Made by a program: the position numbers and the translations under genes | The notes under the pieces: generated by a model | What the model saw: only the letters and a program-made list of their open reading frames with translations | Database searches by the model: none | What the model was told of the DNA's origin: nothing | Shown: positions 8,087 to 16,636 of the stretch, piece by piece | Layout of the letters: each line of letters opens with the position of its first letter | Numbering within the stretch: the first letter of the stretch is position 1 | DNA from: Dokdonella_A sp014338185 | GTDB lineage: Bacteria > Pseudomonadota > Gammaproteobacteria > Xanthomonadales > Rhodanobacteraceae | Direction: 5' to 3' | Assembly (NCBI GenBank): GCA_030263295.1 | Contig: SZOS01000018.1 | Span: 1 to 64,000, forward strand | Length of the DNA: 64,000 nucleotides

Positions 8087-8992
8087 ATGACCGAACACCG
8101 CGCCCTGACCATCCTGTTTGCCGACGTGTCGGGCAGCACGCGCCTGTTCGAGACCCGTGGCGACCTTGCCGCGCGGCAGATCATCGCGGCCGTGCTCGCG
8201 GCGCTGGCCGAAATCACCTCGCGCCATGGTGGGCGCGTGGTCAAGACCATCGGCGACGAGGTCATGTGCACGTTCCCGGGCCCGCTCAACGGCCTGCTCG
8301 CGGCCACCGACATGCATCGGCGCATCAAGGCCGACGCGGGATTCCAGCAGGACAACGTCGCGATCCGCGTCGGTCTGCACCATGGCGAGGCCCTGCTCGA
8401 GAATGGTGACGTGTTCGGCGACGCGGTCAACGTCGCCGCACGCATGGCCGACAAGACGCTCGCGCGGCGCGACCAGATCGTGACCACCGCGAGTACCGTG
8501 GAAGGCGTCACCAGCGTGACCGGCATGCGCATCCGCTCGCTCGGCAGCGCCTGGGTGCAGGGCAAGCAGGCGCCGCTGGAGATCGTCGACGTGCTGTGGC
8601 AGGAGGATCTCGCGCCCGTCACCACCGTGCAGCGCGTGATGCAGGCCGAGCAGGCCGTGTCGGCGCGTGCGCGCCTGCTGCTGCGCCATCGCGGGCAGGT
8701 GTTCGAGCTGGGCGAGGACGCCACCTTCTCAATCGGTCGCGATCCGGCCAGCAGCCTCGTGATCGAGACCGAATGGGTGTCGCGCAATCACGCGCTGATC
8801 GAATGGAAGCGCGGCCACTTCATGTTTGCCGACCGCTCCACCAACGGCAGCTGGATCCGCACCGACCCCGGTCACGAGGTGCTCGTGCACCGCGACGAGG
8901 TGCACCTGCGCCGGCTCGGCTCGATCAGCCTCGGCCAGGCGCATGGCGCCAACGACGCCGACCTCGTGCATTTCGAGTGCAGCGAGTCCTGA
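8087..8992 (+). CDS. class III adenylate/guanylate cyclase with C-terminal FHA domain
   Basis: Cytosolic signalling protein of 301 residues. Residues about 5-170 form a class III nucleotide cyclase domain: LFADVSGSTRLF holds the first metal Asp and TIGDEVMCTFPGP the second, followed by the VFGDAVNVAARM helix with the conserved Asn-x3-Arg-like positions. Residues about 205-295 form an FHA domain (SIGRDPASSLV, SRNHALIEW, STNGSW) that would bind phosphothreonine on a partner. The fusion suggests cAMP (or cGMP) synthesis controlled by Ser/Thr phosphorylation, but no kinase is adjacent. There is no ribosome site; the -10 box lies 6 nt from the ATG, so the mRNA may be leaderless. Confidence 0.9.
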   Translation: MTEHRALTILFADVSGSTRLFETRGDLAARQIIAAVLAALAEITSRHGGRVVKTIGDEVMCTFPGPLNGLLAATDMHRRIKADAGFQQDNVAIRVGLHHGEALLENGDVFGDAVNVAARMADKTLARRDQIVTTASTVEGVTSVTGMRIRSLGSAWVQGKQAPLEIVDVLWQEDLAPVTTVQRVMQAEQAVSARARLLLRHRGQVFELGEDATFSIGRDPASSLVIETEWVSRNHALIEWKRGHFMFADRSTNGSWIRTDPGHEVLVHRDEVHLRRLGSISLGQAHGANDADLVHFECSES

Positions 8993-9025
8993 CGCGATGC
9001 GAGCCTTCGCGCGTACGCGCGCGGC

Positions 9026-10423
9026 TCAACCGCCATCGAAGCCGTTGCGGAAGATCTGGTCGTAGTCGCCCGGGGGCAGGTCGCTGCCCTGGAAGATGCC
9101 CATCGGCGTGTAGCCGGCATAGCCGGGGAACACGTAGTAGATGTTGGGATTGCCCATGCGCCGGATCAGCGCCTCGCTGATCACGCGGCGGTAGTCGGTG
9201 GTCACCGCGACATCGGTGCCTTCGTACAGCTGCTCGCCGGAAAGTCCCGGGAAGGTGCCGTACACCTGGCCGCCGTTGACGCGCCCGCCCAGCGCCAGCA
9301 TCACGTTGCCGTAGCCGTGGTCGGTGCCGCCGTCGGCATTTTCGAGCACGCGCCGGCCGAACTCGCTCACCACGATCACGCTGACCTGATTCATGTAATT
9401 GGTCGGGCCGCTGGCGAGGTCGGTGTAGAACGCATTGAGGCCCTTGGACAGGCTTTCGACCTGATTGCCGAACCAGTCCCAGCTCTGGGTCGGGTTGCCT
9501 TGGCCGACATGGGTGTCCCAGTTGCCCAGGTCGATCGTGACCGCGCGCAGGCCCACGCCCTGCTTGATGAGGTTGGCTACGTCGCGCAACTGGTCGCCGA
9601 AACCGCCGTTGTAGGGCAAGTCGTAGTTGGCGCCGCCCGACGGCGTGTAGCCCGCAAAGTCGATGCCGCGCAGCAGCGCGAGCGAGGCGAGGGTTTCGGC
9701 GCCCGCGCGTTCGAGCGCGGTAGTGCCGTTCCACAGCGCGTTCATGCGCGCGACGGCGCCGGCGCCGGCCACGCCGGGCGGGTCGGCCGCATCGCCGTCC
9801 CATGACCAATGGAACGTCGTCAGCCGGAAATCCGCGCCGCCGCCCATCGTGATGGTGTCGCTGCTGCCGAGCAGACTCGCGGCAGTGATGTCGCCCATCG
9901 ACACCGCGGGCAGCGGGACCGTGGGTGGCAGGCCGCCGCTGACCAGGTGGCGCGTGAACCAGCCCACGCTGTTGCCGGTACCACCACCGAAGCCGAACTC
10001 GAGGTTGGCCTGGGCGTCGAAATGGCTGCGGATCACCGGCACCGGCTGCAGTTGCCCGGCGGCAAGCACCACTGCCAGGTGCTGGCTGTTGTAGAGGTTG
10101 CGCAGTTCGCTGGCGCGCGGGTGCAGCAGCCAGTCGGGCGTGCCCGTCAGCGCGAGGCCGGCACCGTTGCCGCTGGCCGGTACCCGCGTACTGCTGCGGT
10201 AGGACTCGTAGTGGCCGCGGTTGGCGTTGCTGGCGCTGGGCGGCAGCAGGCTCAGGCCGTCCATCGCGCCACGCAGGAACACCATCACCAGCGTGTCGTT
10301 GGTGGCTGCGGCGGGCAGCAGGTCGCCGGTGCTGAACCAGGCCTTGGCCCGGCTGCCGGTGCCGGCGGCGAGCGAGAGGGCGCTCACGCCCTTGAGGAAG
10401 TCACGACGATTGAAGGAAGGCAT
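9026..10423 (-). CDS. DUF1501 domain protein, Tat-exported
   Basis: Protein of 465 residues in the DUF1501 family, whose biochemical activity is not established. Members have a sulfatase/phosphatase-like fold and are almost always encoded beside DUF1800. The N-terminus NRRDFLKGVSALSLAAG is a twin-arginine signal, so it is exported folded. Internal motifs FLRGAMDGL, IDLGNWDTH and VVSEFGRRVLENADGGTDHG are typical and may bind metal (the Asp/His in DTH and TDHG). It ends in IFRNGFDGG, close to the C-terminal tag of other exported proteins here. It lies 10 nt downstream of the DUF1800 gene and is clearly in its operon. Confidence 0.9.
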   Translation of the reverse strand: MPSFNRRDFLKGVSALSLAAGTGSRAKAWFSTGDLLPAAATNDTLVMVFLRGAMDGLSLLPPSASNANRGHYESYRSSTRVPASGNGAGLALTGTPDWLLHPRASELRNLYNSQHLAVVLAAGQLQPVPVIRSHFDAQANLEFGFGGGTGNSVGWFTRHLVSGGLPPTVPLPAVSMGDITAASLLGSSDTITMGGGADFRLTTFHWSWDGDAADPPGVAGAGAVARMNALWNGTTALERAGAETLASLALLRGIDFAGYTPSGGANYDLPYNGGFGDQLRDVANLIKQGVGLRAVTIDLGNWDTHVGQGNPTQSWDWFGNQVESLSKGLNAFYTDLASGPTNYMNQVSVIVVSEFGRRVLENADGGTDHGYGNVMLALGGRVNGGQVYGTFPGLSGEQLYEGTDVAVTTDYRRVISEALIRRMGNPNIYYVFPGYAGYTPMGIFQGSDLPPGDYDQIFRNGFDGG

Positions 10424-10433
10424 GGTCGGCTCC

Positions 10434-12242
10434 TCAGCGGCGCAGGAATTCGGGGCTGCACAGCAGCAGCGCGAGCGTGGTGCGCAGACGCGCGATCGTG
10501 TAGTGCTTGGACAGGTCGTTGCCGTTCCACACGCCGGCGTGGGAGCCACCACTGTCGCTGACCAGGTCCAGCGCGGTGTCGGCGCCCGCGTTCTGGCGCA
10601 GGAAGTCGACCAGGGTGGTGCGCAGCGGTTCGGGACGGTAGCCGAGCACCCGGTCGCACCAGTAGCCGACGATGTTGTTGGCGTTGCGCTGGGCCGGGTC
10701 GGAGAAGGTCGCGAGTGTCTGGCCGTGGACGTCGGCGATGAATGGCGTGGCGTTGTCGCCGTTGACCGCATGCAACTCGGGAATGCGCGCGAGCAGCCTG
10801 AAGGTCATGCCCAGTGCGCTGCTGCTGGCCCAGGCCGACTGCACATCCGGATAACCGTTGGGCGTGGGCCAGTAGAACCAGCGATGGCCGGTCTGGCGTA
10901 CGCGCGACAGAAACTCCTCGGTGGTGGTCCACGCATTGGAGTTGTCCAGCACCGGGGTGAAGTCGGCGAGCAGGCCGCGCAAGGCACTCACCGCGCTCAT
11001 CGCGGGGCGTTTCATCTTGGTGCCCCAGCTGGCCTTGAACTCGTTCGATTGCAGGATCAGCGCCACCACCTGGCTGATCTGGTCGGGCGCGCTGCGCGTG
11101 GACTGGAACAGGCTGGCCGCGGCGTCGACCAGCGCGGTCGAAGGTGCATCGCCGACGAAGCGGCGGCACAGCTTGGTGGCCACGAAGCGCGCGGTGCCGG
11201 GATGGCCGCACAGGATGTCAAACAACTTGCGCCCGTCGTTGCCGTTGTCGCCCGCGTTGTAGGCGAAATATCGGTTGAGGATGTACTTGTTGGACGGGTC
11301 GTGCCAGGGCAGGCGGTAGGTGAAGGTGCCGTCGTTCTCGCTCGGGTACTGCCAGTGGCCGTTGCGGATGGTCCAGCCGGTGAGGGCGCGCGCGGCCTCG
11401 TAGACGTCGTTGTCAACGTACTTGAGGCGCACCGGGTTGCCATCGCCACCCACGCCGATCGGCAGGCTGGGGTCGTCGGGTGCGAGGATGCCGCCGTAGT
11501 TCTCCACGCCCAGCGTGTGCAGTTCCAGCAACTCGCGCGCGTAGTTCTCGTTGGGGCCGTCACGATTGGATGCGTACTGGTCGAGGTAGTACATCATCAT
11601 CGTCGACTTGGCCACTTCCTCGAGCATGGTGCGGAAGTTGCCCAGCGCATGGGGTCGAATCACGTCGCGATCGAGTTGCACGAAGATCGGCCCGCCGTCG
11701 TAGTCCCAGCCGAACGTGCTGAAGTGGTCGTGCCAGAAGCCCACCATGACCTCGAACAACTGCCGCCTGCTGTAGATCTGGCGGATGATCGTGGCCGCCT
11801 CCACCTCGGCGATCGGGCGCATGCGCTCGAAGTAGTTGCTTCCGCCGATCTGGTTGCGACGTGTCCACAGCTGCGGCACGGTCATGCCCAGGGTTTGGAA
11901 AGCGGCGCTGGCGATACGGTTGTCGCAGGCGCTGTCGTCGATGCCGGCAGGGTTGAGCTGCTGCGCCAGCCAGGCCGCCCAGCAGGTTTCGTCGTCGCCG
12001 CCCAGCGCGAGGAACGCCGCGTGCTCGGGCAGGCTGAAGCCATGCGTCGCGCGCGTGAGCCAGCGAATCGCCGGTGGTGGCACGGTCAGCGCCTGCGGCG
12101 TCACCGGCAGGTCCAGTTCACGCAGGCCGGTGCGGCCCGGGCGGCGGCGTGCGGTCGCGGGTTCGACCGCGCTGCTGGCACTGCCCAGCAGCGCATCGAA
12201 CAGTTGGCGGCGCGAGCCGGTGAAGGTGGCGATGGTCGACAT
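10434..12242 (-). CDS. DUF1800 domain protein
   Basis: Protein of 602 residues of the DUF1800 family, of unknown activity, coupled in most genomes to DUF1501. Recognisable blocks are RWLTRATHGFS, NYARELLELHTLGV, AARALTGWT, FDILCGHPGTARFVATKLCRRFV and KASWGTKMKRPAM, all characteristic. The first about 35 residues are basic and lack an obvious signal peptide, so export may depend on the Tat partner DUF1501. It heads a two-gene operon; a TAGAAT box lies 60 nt upstream at 12303-12308 on the minus strand. The family pair is often proposed to act on extracellular polymers, but that is not shown here. Confidence 0.9.
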   Translation of the reverse strand: MSTIATFTGSRRQLFDALLGSASSAVEPATARRRPGRTGLRELDLPVTPQALTVPPPAIRWLTRATHGFSLPEHAAFLALGGDDETCWAAWLAQQLNPAGIDDSACDNRIASAAFQTLGMTVPQLWTRRNQIGGSNYFERMRPIAEVEAATIIRQIYSRRQLFEVMVGFWHDHFSTFGWDYDGGPIFVQLDRDVIRPHALGNFRTMLEEVAKSTMMMYYLDQYASNRDGPNENYARELLELHTLGVENYGGILAPDDPSLPIGVGGDGNPVRLKYVDNDVYEAARALTGWTIRNGHWQYPSENDGTFTYRLPWHDPSNKYILNRYFAYNAGDNGNDGRKLFDILCGHPGTARFVATKLCRRFVGDAPSTALVDAAASLFQSTRSAPDQISQVVALILQSNEFKASWGTKMKRPAMSAVSALRGLLADFTPVLDNSNAWTTTEEFLSRVRQTGHRWFYWPTPNGYPDVQSAWASSSALGMTFRLLARIPELHAVNGDNATPFIADVHGQTLATFSDPAQRNANNIVGYWCDRVLGYRPEPLRTTLVDFLRQNAGADTALDLVSDSGGSHAGVWNGNDLSKHYTIARLRTTLALLLCSPEFLRR

Positions 12243-12364
12243 GGCGGCTCCTGGGCGAGGAAGGACGTGACGCCGGCCCTGGCATCGCTGGGTGCGGCAC
12301 CGATTCTAGCCAGCTTGCGGCGCGGTGGGCGTGACCGCGTCGCCGCTTTCGCGCACGGCCGCGC

Positions 12365-12386
12365 CCTTCACACGATGCGTGGCTCC
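12365..12386 (-). repeat. 22-bp copy of murB 3' end
   Basis: Identical over 22 bp to 18149-18170, which contains the murB stop codon and its last codons, in the same orientation. It lies 5.8 kb from the real gene. Confidence 0.6.
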
Positions 12387-12390
12387 AGCG

Positions 12391-12445
12391 CCATCCGGAC
12401 CTGATCTTCATTAACGGCTTCGAATGGTGATGAACGCGACATGCG
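12391..12445 (+). repeat. 55-bp copy of the LRR gene 3' end
   Basis: Matches 13733-13787 at 52 of 55 positions. Read in frame it still encodes DLIFINGFEW and a stop. It is separated from the real tail by the whole LRR gene. Confidence 0.8.
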
Positions 12446-12638
12446 CCGCACCGGGTCCGCACGCGTCCCCGGGTGCATGCTTCGTCGGCGACGTGGGCGT
12501 ACCGTCATGCGCATGCCTCGCTTGCCCGGATTTGTCCCTGACACTGGACGGCAGTCGTTATTAGCGTCACCGATGCGGAGGAGAAGATCGAGCGCGACCG
12601 AGCATCCAGAGAACACAAGATCCGCACGGGGGAAAAGC

Positions 12639-13772
12639 ATGAATTCGTCAAACCCTTGGCGTGGCCTTATGGCCGCCTTCCTCTTCACTGGCGCGCTGGG
12701 TCTGTGCGTACCCGCCAGGGCCGCCGTACCCGCTGCCGAGCGCCAGGCGCTGGTGAATCTCTACAACAGCACCAATGGCGCCAACTGGCTGAGCGACAAC
12801 AACTGGCTCACCGGAGATCCTTGCGAAGACGCCTGGGAAGGCATCGTCTGCAACGGCGCGGACCAGCATGTGAGGTTTATCGACCTGTCCGAGAACCAGC
12901 TCAGCGGCTCCCTTCCCGACCTCTCGGCGCTGGCCAATCTGGAAACCGTCTGGCTGTCCGACAACCAGCTTAGCGGCTCCATTCCAAGCCTCTCGGCGCT
13001 GCTCAATCTAGAAAATCTCGATCTGTCCGGCAACCAGCTCACCGGCCCCATCCCCAGCCTCTCGACGTTGGGCAGCCTGCAGCGCCTCTATCTGGCCAAC
13101 AACCAGCTCAGCGGCTCCATTCCAAGCCTCTCGACGCTGGTCAATCTGCAATATCTCTTGCTGTACAACAACCAGCTCAGCGGCTCCATCCCCAGCCTCT
13201 CGGCGCTGGGGAATTTGCAGGTTCTCGAGCTGCACAACAACCAGCTCAGCGGCCCCATCCCTGACCTCTCGGCGCTGGTCAATCTGCAACAGCTCGTGCT
13301 GATGAACAACCAGCTCAGCGGCCCCATCCCCGACCTCTCGGCGCTGGTCAACCTGCAGTATCTCCTGCTGATGGGCAACCGGCTCAGCGGCTCCATTCCA
13401 AGCCTCTCGGCGCTGGAGAATCTGCAGGGCCTCTACCTGGACGGAAACCGGCTCAGCGGCTCCATTCCCGACCTCTCGGCTCTGGTCAATCTGCAATACT
13501 TACGGCTGAAAAACAACCAGCTCAGCGGCTCCATTCCAAGCCTCTCGGCGCTGGCCAATCTGAAGGGGCTCCGGGTGGAGTACAACCAGCTCAGCGGTAC
13601 GCCGCCGGCGGTACCGAGTCCCAATAATCTGGTGAATGGGGAGTCGCGCCTGTGCCCGAATCGCCTCAGCTCGCCTTCGCCGAGCGATGCCGCGTGGGAT
13701 GCCGCCGTGGGCCACGCCTGGTCGGACGGATGCCATACGGACCTGATTTTCATTAACGGCTTCGAACGGTGA
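12639..13772 (+). CDS. secreted leucine-rich-repeat protein (plant-type LRR)
   Basis: Exported protein of 377 residues. The signal peptide covers about residues 1-29 (ends ARA). An LRRNT-like cap follows (ALVNLYNSTNGANWLSDNNW, with the Cys pair in DPCEDAWEGIVCNG). Then come eleven 23-residue repeats of consensus NNQLSGSIPSLSALxNLQxL and a C-terminal cap. The repeats are close to the plant/Leptospira SDS22-RI-like consensus and probably form a ligand-binding solenoid outside the cell. The protein ends in DLIFINGFER, the tag shared with other exported proteins here. The start at 12639 is supported by GGGGGAAAA upstream and by the signal peptide. The 3' end is duplicated upstream at 12391. Confidence 0.9.
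   Translation: MNSSNPWRGLMAAFLFTGALGLCVPARAAVPAAERQALVNLYNSTNGANWLSDNNWLTGDPCEDAWEGIVCNGADQHVRFIDLSENQLSGSLPDLSALANLETVWLSDNQLSGSIPSLSALLNLENLDLSGNQLTGPIPSLSTLGSLQRLYLANNQLSGSIPSLSTLVNLQYLLLYNNQLSGSIPSLSALGNLQVLELHNNQLSGPIPDLSALVNLQQLVLMNNQLSGPIPDLSALVNLQYLLLMGNRLSGSIPSLSALENLQGLYLDGNRLSGSIPDLSALVNLQYLRLKNNQLSGSIPSLSALANLKGLRVEYNQLSGTPPAVPSPNNLVNGESRLCPNRLSSPSPSDAAWDAAVGHAWSDGCHTDLIFINGFER
12894..13610 (+). repeat. eleven 69-bp LRR-coding tandem repeats
   Basis: The AAC codon of the NQLSG core recurs every 69 bp from 12894 to 13584. Neighbouring units are nearly identical in DNA, including synonymous positions, which points to recent expansion or gene conversion. Confidence 0.9.
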
Positions 13773-13787
13773 TGAACGCGACATGCG
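13733..13787 (+). repeat. LRR gene 3' end, second member of a 55-bp repeat pair
   Basis: Partner of 12391-12445 (3 mismatches). Similarity stops a few bases past the LRR stop codon, exactly where the insertion-sequence fragment begins. Confidence 0.8.
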
Positions 13788-14131
13788 GTCAATCTACCGG
13801 ACGGCCACTTCGAGGCCACACCCGGCTGCTCCAGCGCGCCCGTCGCGGTCTGCCGCCATTCGATCAACTCGCTCGGATACAGCCCATGCGCGCGACACCA
13901 GGCGTTCTTTTCTGCCTTGCTCATCGGCGTCGTCGTCACCACCGCGTCCAGTCGCGCTGCCGCTGTCCAGCCACCGCTCTGCCGGCCTTGCGCCAATGCG
14001 TCCGCGCGCCAGCGTTCGAGTGTCGCCGCCGACACGCCGACGGCTTGGGCCACCACGTGCACATCACTGCTTTCCGGCGGCAGCAAGCGCGCTACCGCAC
14101 GATCTTGGAATGCTTGTCCGTATCGAGCCAC
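13788..14131 (-). pseudogene. truncated IS3-type transposase OrfA fragment
   Basis: On the minus strand a GTG preceded by AAGGAACC opens a frame reading ARYGQAFQDRAVARLLPP, then a helix-turn-helix (VVAQAVGVSAATLERWRADA) and a second DNA-binding-like block ending WCRAHGLYPSELIEWRQTA. This is the pattern of two-domain OrfA transposase subunits of IS3-like elements. The homology stops at the LRR gene tail, so the 3' part and the catalytic OrfB are missing. It cannot transpose by itself. It marks a recombination boundary between the LRR gene and the Rhs fragment; the element's outer end probably lies at about 14180. Confidence 0.65.
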
Positions 14132-14191
14132 GTCTTCAGGTTCCTTCGCCCCCGGGTGGATGTTCTGTCGAGGCGACAACTATTCTGACGC

Positions 14192-14202
14192 GGGGGGGGG
14201 GG
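14192..14202 (+). repeat. 11-base poly-G tract
   Basis: Eleven consecutive G residues lie at the junction between the IS fragment and the Rhs-coding region. The tract length sets the frame in which any upstream start would join the Rhs sequence. Confidence 0.9.
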
Positions 14203-16634
14203 CTACCGTCGGAGGCTCGGTAACTCACTGGAACTATGGCGCATCCACCAACCGCCTGGAGACGCTGTCTGGAGCGCAGTCGATCAGTTACGGGTACGAC
14301 ACCCGTGGCAACGTCTTGCAGCGTGCCGGTCGTGGCTTCGTGTTCGATGACGCCGACCGGATCGTCGCCACCACCAGCGGCGGCACCACTGACGAGAGCT
14401 ACCGCTACGACGGCCATGGTCGGCGCGTGGCGATCCAGCGCGGCAGTGACACCACCTATCAGGTGTACAGCAAGGCGGGACAGCTGTTGGCGGAGCAATC
14501 GCCCGGCGGCCAATTCACCAACTACGTGTATCTGAACGGTTCGTTGATCGCGCGCACGAGTGGCGGGGAAGACGGTGGCACGGCTCCGCCGGCCCCCGCA
14601 GCGCCGACGGTGAACCCGGCGATCAGCACCAGTGGCACCTACACGGTGAGTTGGTCGATCCCCTCCGGCGTCACCAGCATGCAACTGCTGGAATCGGTCA
14701 ACGGCGGGGCGGCGGTACCGGCGGTGCCAGCGCCGGCGAACGGCGCCATCCAGTGGTCGCCACCCAGCGCGCGCGCCAGCGGCGTCTACGTCTATTCCCT
14801 GCGCGCCTGCAACCCCGCCTGCAGTGATCCGGGCGCGGCGGGCACGGTCTACGTGGTGCGCGCGCCGGCCGGGCTGACGTGGAGCCCGAAGCCGCTCACC
14901 GCGAACACGGCCTACACCGTGAAATGGAACGCGGTGAGCAGTGCGAGCAGCTACCGGCTGGAAGAAGAGACCGGCGCGACCTGGGGTGTGGTGTACAGCG
15001 GTGCCAACACCCAGTTCCCGCACGCCGGCCGCGCGGCCGGCAGCTATGCCTACCGCGTGTCGGCCTGTCGCGGCAGCACGTGCAGTGCGCCGAGTGCGGT
15101 GGTGACGGTGCAGGTAGGCGAGGGAGCATGCAATCTCCTCCCGCCGCCCGGCATCAGCGTGACGCCGACCAACACGACGACCGGCAACTATACGGTGAGC
15201 TGGTCCGCCTCCCCATCGTCCTGTGTCACGAGTTACCAGTTGGAGGAAATGTTCAACCAGACGTCGTGGCAGCCGGTGGCGCTGAGCGATCCGCAGACCC
15301 AGCAGCGTCAATGGTCGCCGGACCCGCCCAAGACCGTATCGGGCACCTACGCCTACCATGTTGCGGCCTGCGGTGGCGGGCAATGCAGCGCCTGGATGGG
15401 CGCCGTGGTGACCGTGTCACTTCCGGTGGACCTGGCGGTGCCGACGGGGCTGCAGGCGTGCAAGAACCGGCCCGGGCCCATCTGCCAGGTTGCCGGCCCG
15501 CAAGCCCTGGACCTGCTGCCGGGGAGCAACTACACGGTGAGCTGGAATGCGGTCGAGAACGCCACCAGCTACAAAGTACGGCGGGTGACCAGTTCAAATT
15601 GCGGCAACGTGACCGAAACGTTCCCGACCACGAATCTTGAATGGCCGGGCACGGCCGCCCTTGCCAGTTGCAGCGGGACAACGTATACGCGCACCGAGCG
15701 ATACGACGTGCAAGCCTGCGCGGGAGCCAATTGTTCCTCGTTCACGACCCCGGACGTCGCGGTCAGCTCGACCGTAGCCCGTCAAGGTCCGCCGGCGGCG
15801 GTCTACTACCACACCGATGCGCTGGGCAGTCCCATCGCCGAATCCGATGCTAGCGGCGCGGTGATCAAGCGCCGTGGCTATCAACCCTGGGGCGCGCCTG
15901 CCGATGGCAGCTACGAGCAAGGTCCGGGCTATACCGGGCACGTCACCGATGCGCTGACCGGGCTTTCCTACATGCAGCAGCGGTATTACGATCCGGTGGC
16001 GGGACGGTTCCTGTCCGTTGATCCGGTGACGCCCAACACCGCCAACGGAACCAACTTCAACCGGTATTGGTATGCCAATAACAACCCCTACCGGTTTACG
16101 GATCCGGATGGCCGGTTTCCTGGTGCTCGAGAGTTCGAGTACGTGAACAGAATGGAAGGCGTGACACCGCCGCCGCGCCACCCGGACGATTGGCTTGGGC
16201 CTGCGATCGGGGTTGGATTGGGCGCGATGCTGTTGGCAGTACCTGACCCAACCGATATCGCTTTGGCGGCCGCGTTCTCAAGATTCATGATTGCTGCTAG
16301 GGCATCAAAAGGTGCGCCGCAAGCGTTGCGATATCTCGAGACAGTTACCCAGAAGATTGGGCCAACGAGCGGCCGCTCTGGACGAAGAACAACGGAATAT
16401 CGTGGTGAGGGCGGCCGAAAAGGTGCAGAGAAAGTTTTTGACCAATTGACTGGCGGAAAATCAACTACGCGTGGTGATTCAAAGCTCGGTTCACTAGGGG
16501 ATGGGTCAAATGTTCAGATGAGCACCAAAGTGCATTCTGATGGGTCGGTAGAGACTTCCATAAGAATTACCGTGGATCGGACGGGATCGCATATTAAGGA
16601 CATTTACAAAGCTCGATTTAAGGAGGGTGGTTAG
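14193..16634 (+). CDS. 5'-truncated Rhs/YD-repeat protein with FN3-like modules and a C-terminal toxin-like tip
   Basis: C-terminal part (about 814 codons) of an Rhs protein; no start or N-terminal shell is present. In order: YD repeats (YGYDTRGNVLQRAGRGFVFD, SYRYDGHGRRV), four FN3-like modules each with TYTVSW-type strands and Cys pairs, then the RHS core (YYHTDALGSPI, GYTGHVTDALTGLSYMQQRY, YDPVAGRFLSVDPV, NRYWYANNNPYRFTDPDGR). After DPDGR the base composition becomes AT-richer and the sequence loses similarity to the core. This last about 170-residue tip has the form of a polymorphic-toxin domain (GGRKGAEKVFDQLTGG, GDGSNVQM, SIRITVDRTG); its activity is not recognised. The frame remains open upstream to 13917 across the IS antisense, which I do not regard as native. 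Confidence 0.75.
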   Translation, partial: GGGATVGGSVTHWNYGASTNRLETLSGAQSISYGYDTRGNVLQRAGRGFVFDDADRIVATTSGGTTDESYRYDGHGRRVAIQRGSDTTYQVYSKAGQLLAEQSPGGQFTNYVYLNGSLIARTSGGEDGGTAPPAPAAPTVNPAISTSGTYTVSWSIPSGVTSMQLLESVNGGAAVPAVPAPANGAIQWSPPSARASGVYVYSLRACNPACSDPGAAGTVYVVRAPAGLTWSPKPLTANTAYTVKWNAVSSASSYRLEEETGATWGVVYSGANTQFPHAGRAAGSYAYRVSACRGSTCSAPSAVVTVQVGEGACNLLPPPGISVTPTNTTTGNYTVSWSASPSSCVTSYQLEEMFNQTSWQPVALSDPQTQQRQWSPDPPKTVSGTYAYHVAACGGGQCSAWMGAVVTVSLPVDLAVPTGLQACKNRPGPICQVAGPQALDLLPGSNYTVSWNAVENATSYKVRRVTSSNCGNVTETFPTTNLEWPGTAALASCSGTTYTRTERYDVQACAGANCSSFTTPDVAVSSTVARQGPPAAVYYHTDALGSPIAESDASGAVIKRRGYQPWGAPADGSYEQGPGYTGHVTDALTGLSYMQQRYYDPVAGRFLSVDPVTPNTANGTNFNRYWYANNNPYRFTDPDGRFPGAREFEYVNRMEGVTPPPRHPDDWLGPAIGVGLGAMLLAVPDPTDIALAAAFSRFMIAARASKGAPQALRYLETVTQKIGPTSGRSGRRTTEYRGEGGRKGAEKVFDQLTGGKSTTRGDSKLGSLGDGSNVQMSTKVHSDGSVETSIRITVDRTGSHIKDIYKARFKEGG

Positions 16635-16636
16635 TC

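Larger units (their letters stand above)
12243..12638. other. non-coding scar region with displaced gene tails
   Basis: No intact gene is seen. The stretch contains a minus-strand TAGAAT box (12303-12308) for the DUF1800 operon, a 22-bp copy of the murB 3' end (12365-12386), a 55-bp copy of the LRR gene 3' end (12391-12445) and, at its right end, the GGGGGAAAA ribosome site of the LRR gene. Confidence 0.6.

Noticed and set aside
13008..13496. Minus-strand repetitive frame opposite the LRR gene
   Set aside because: It is the antisense of the 69-bp repeats; the plus strand has a signal peptide, ribosome site and LRR consensus.
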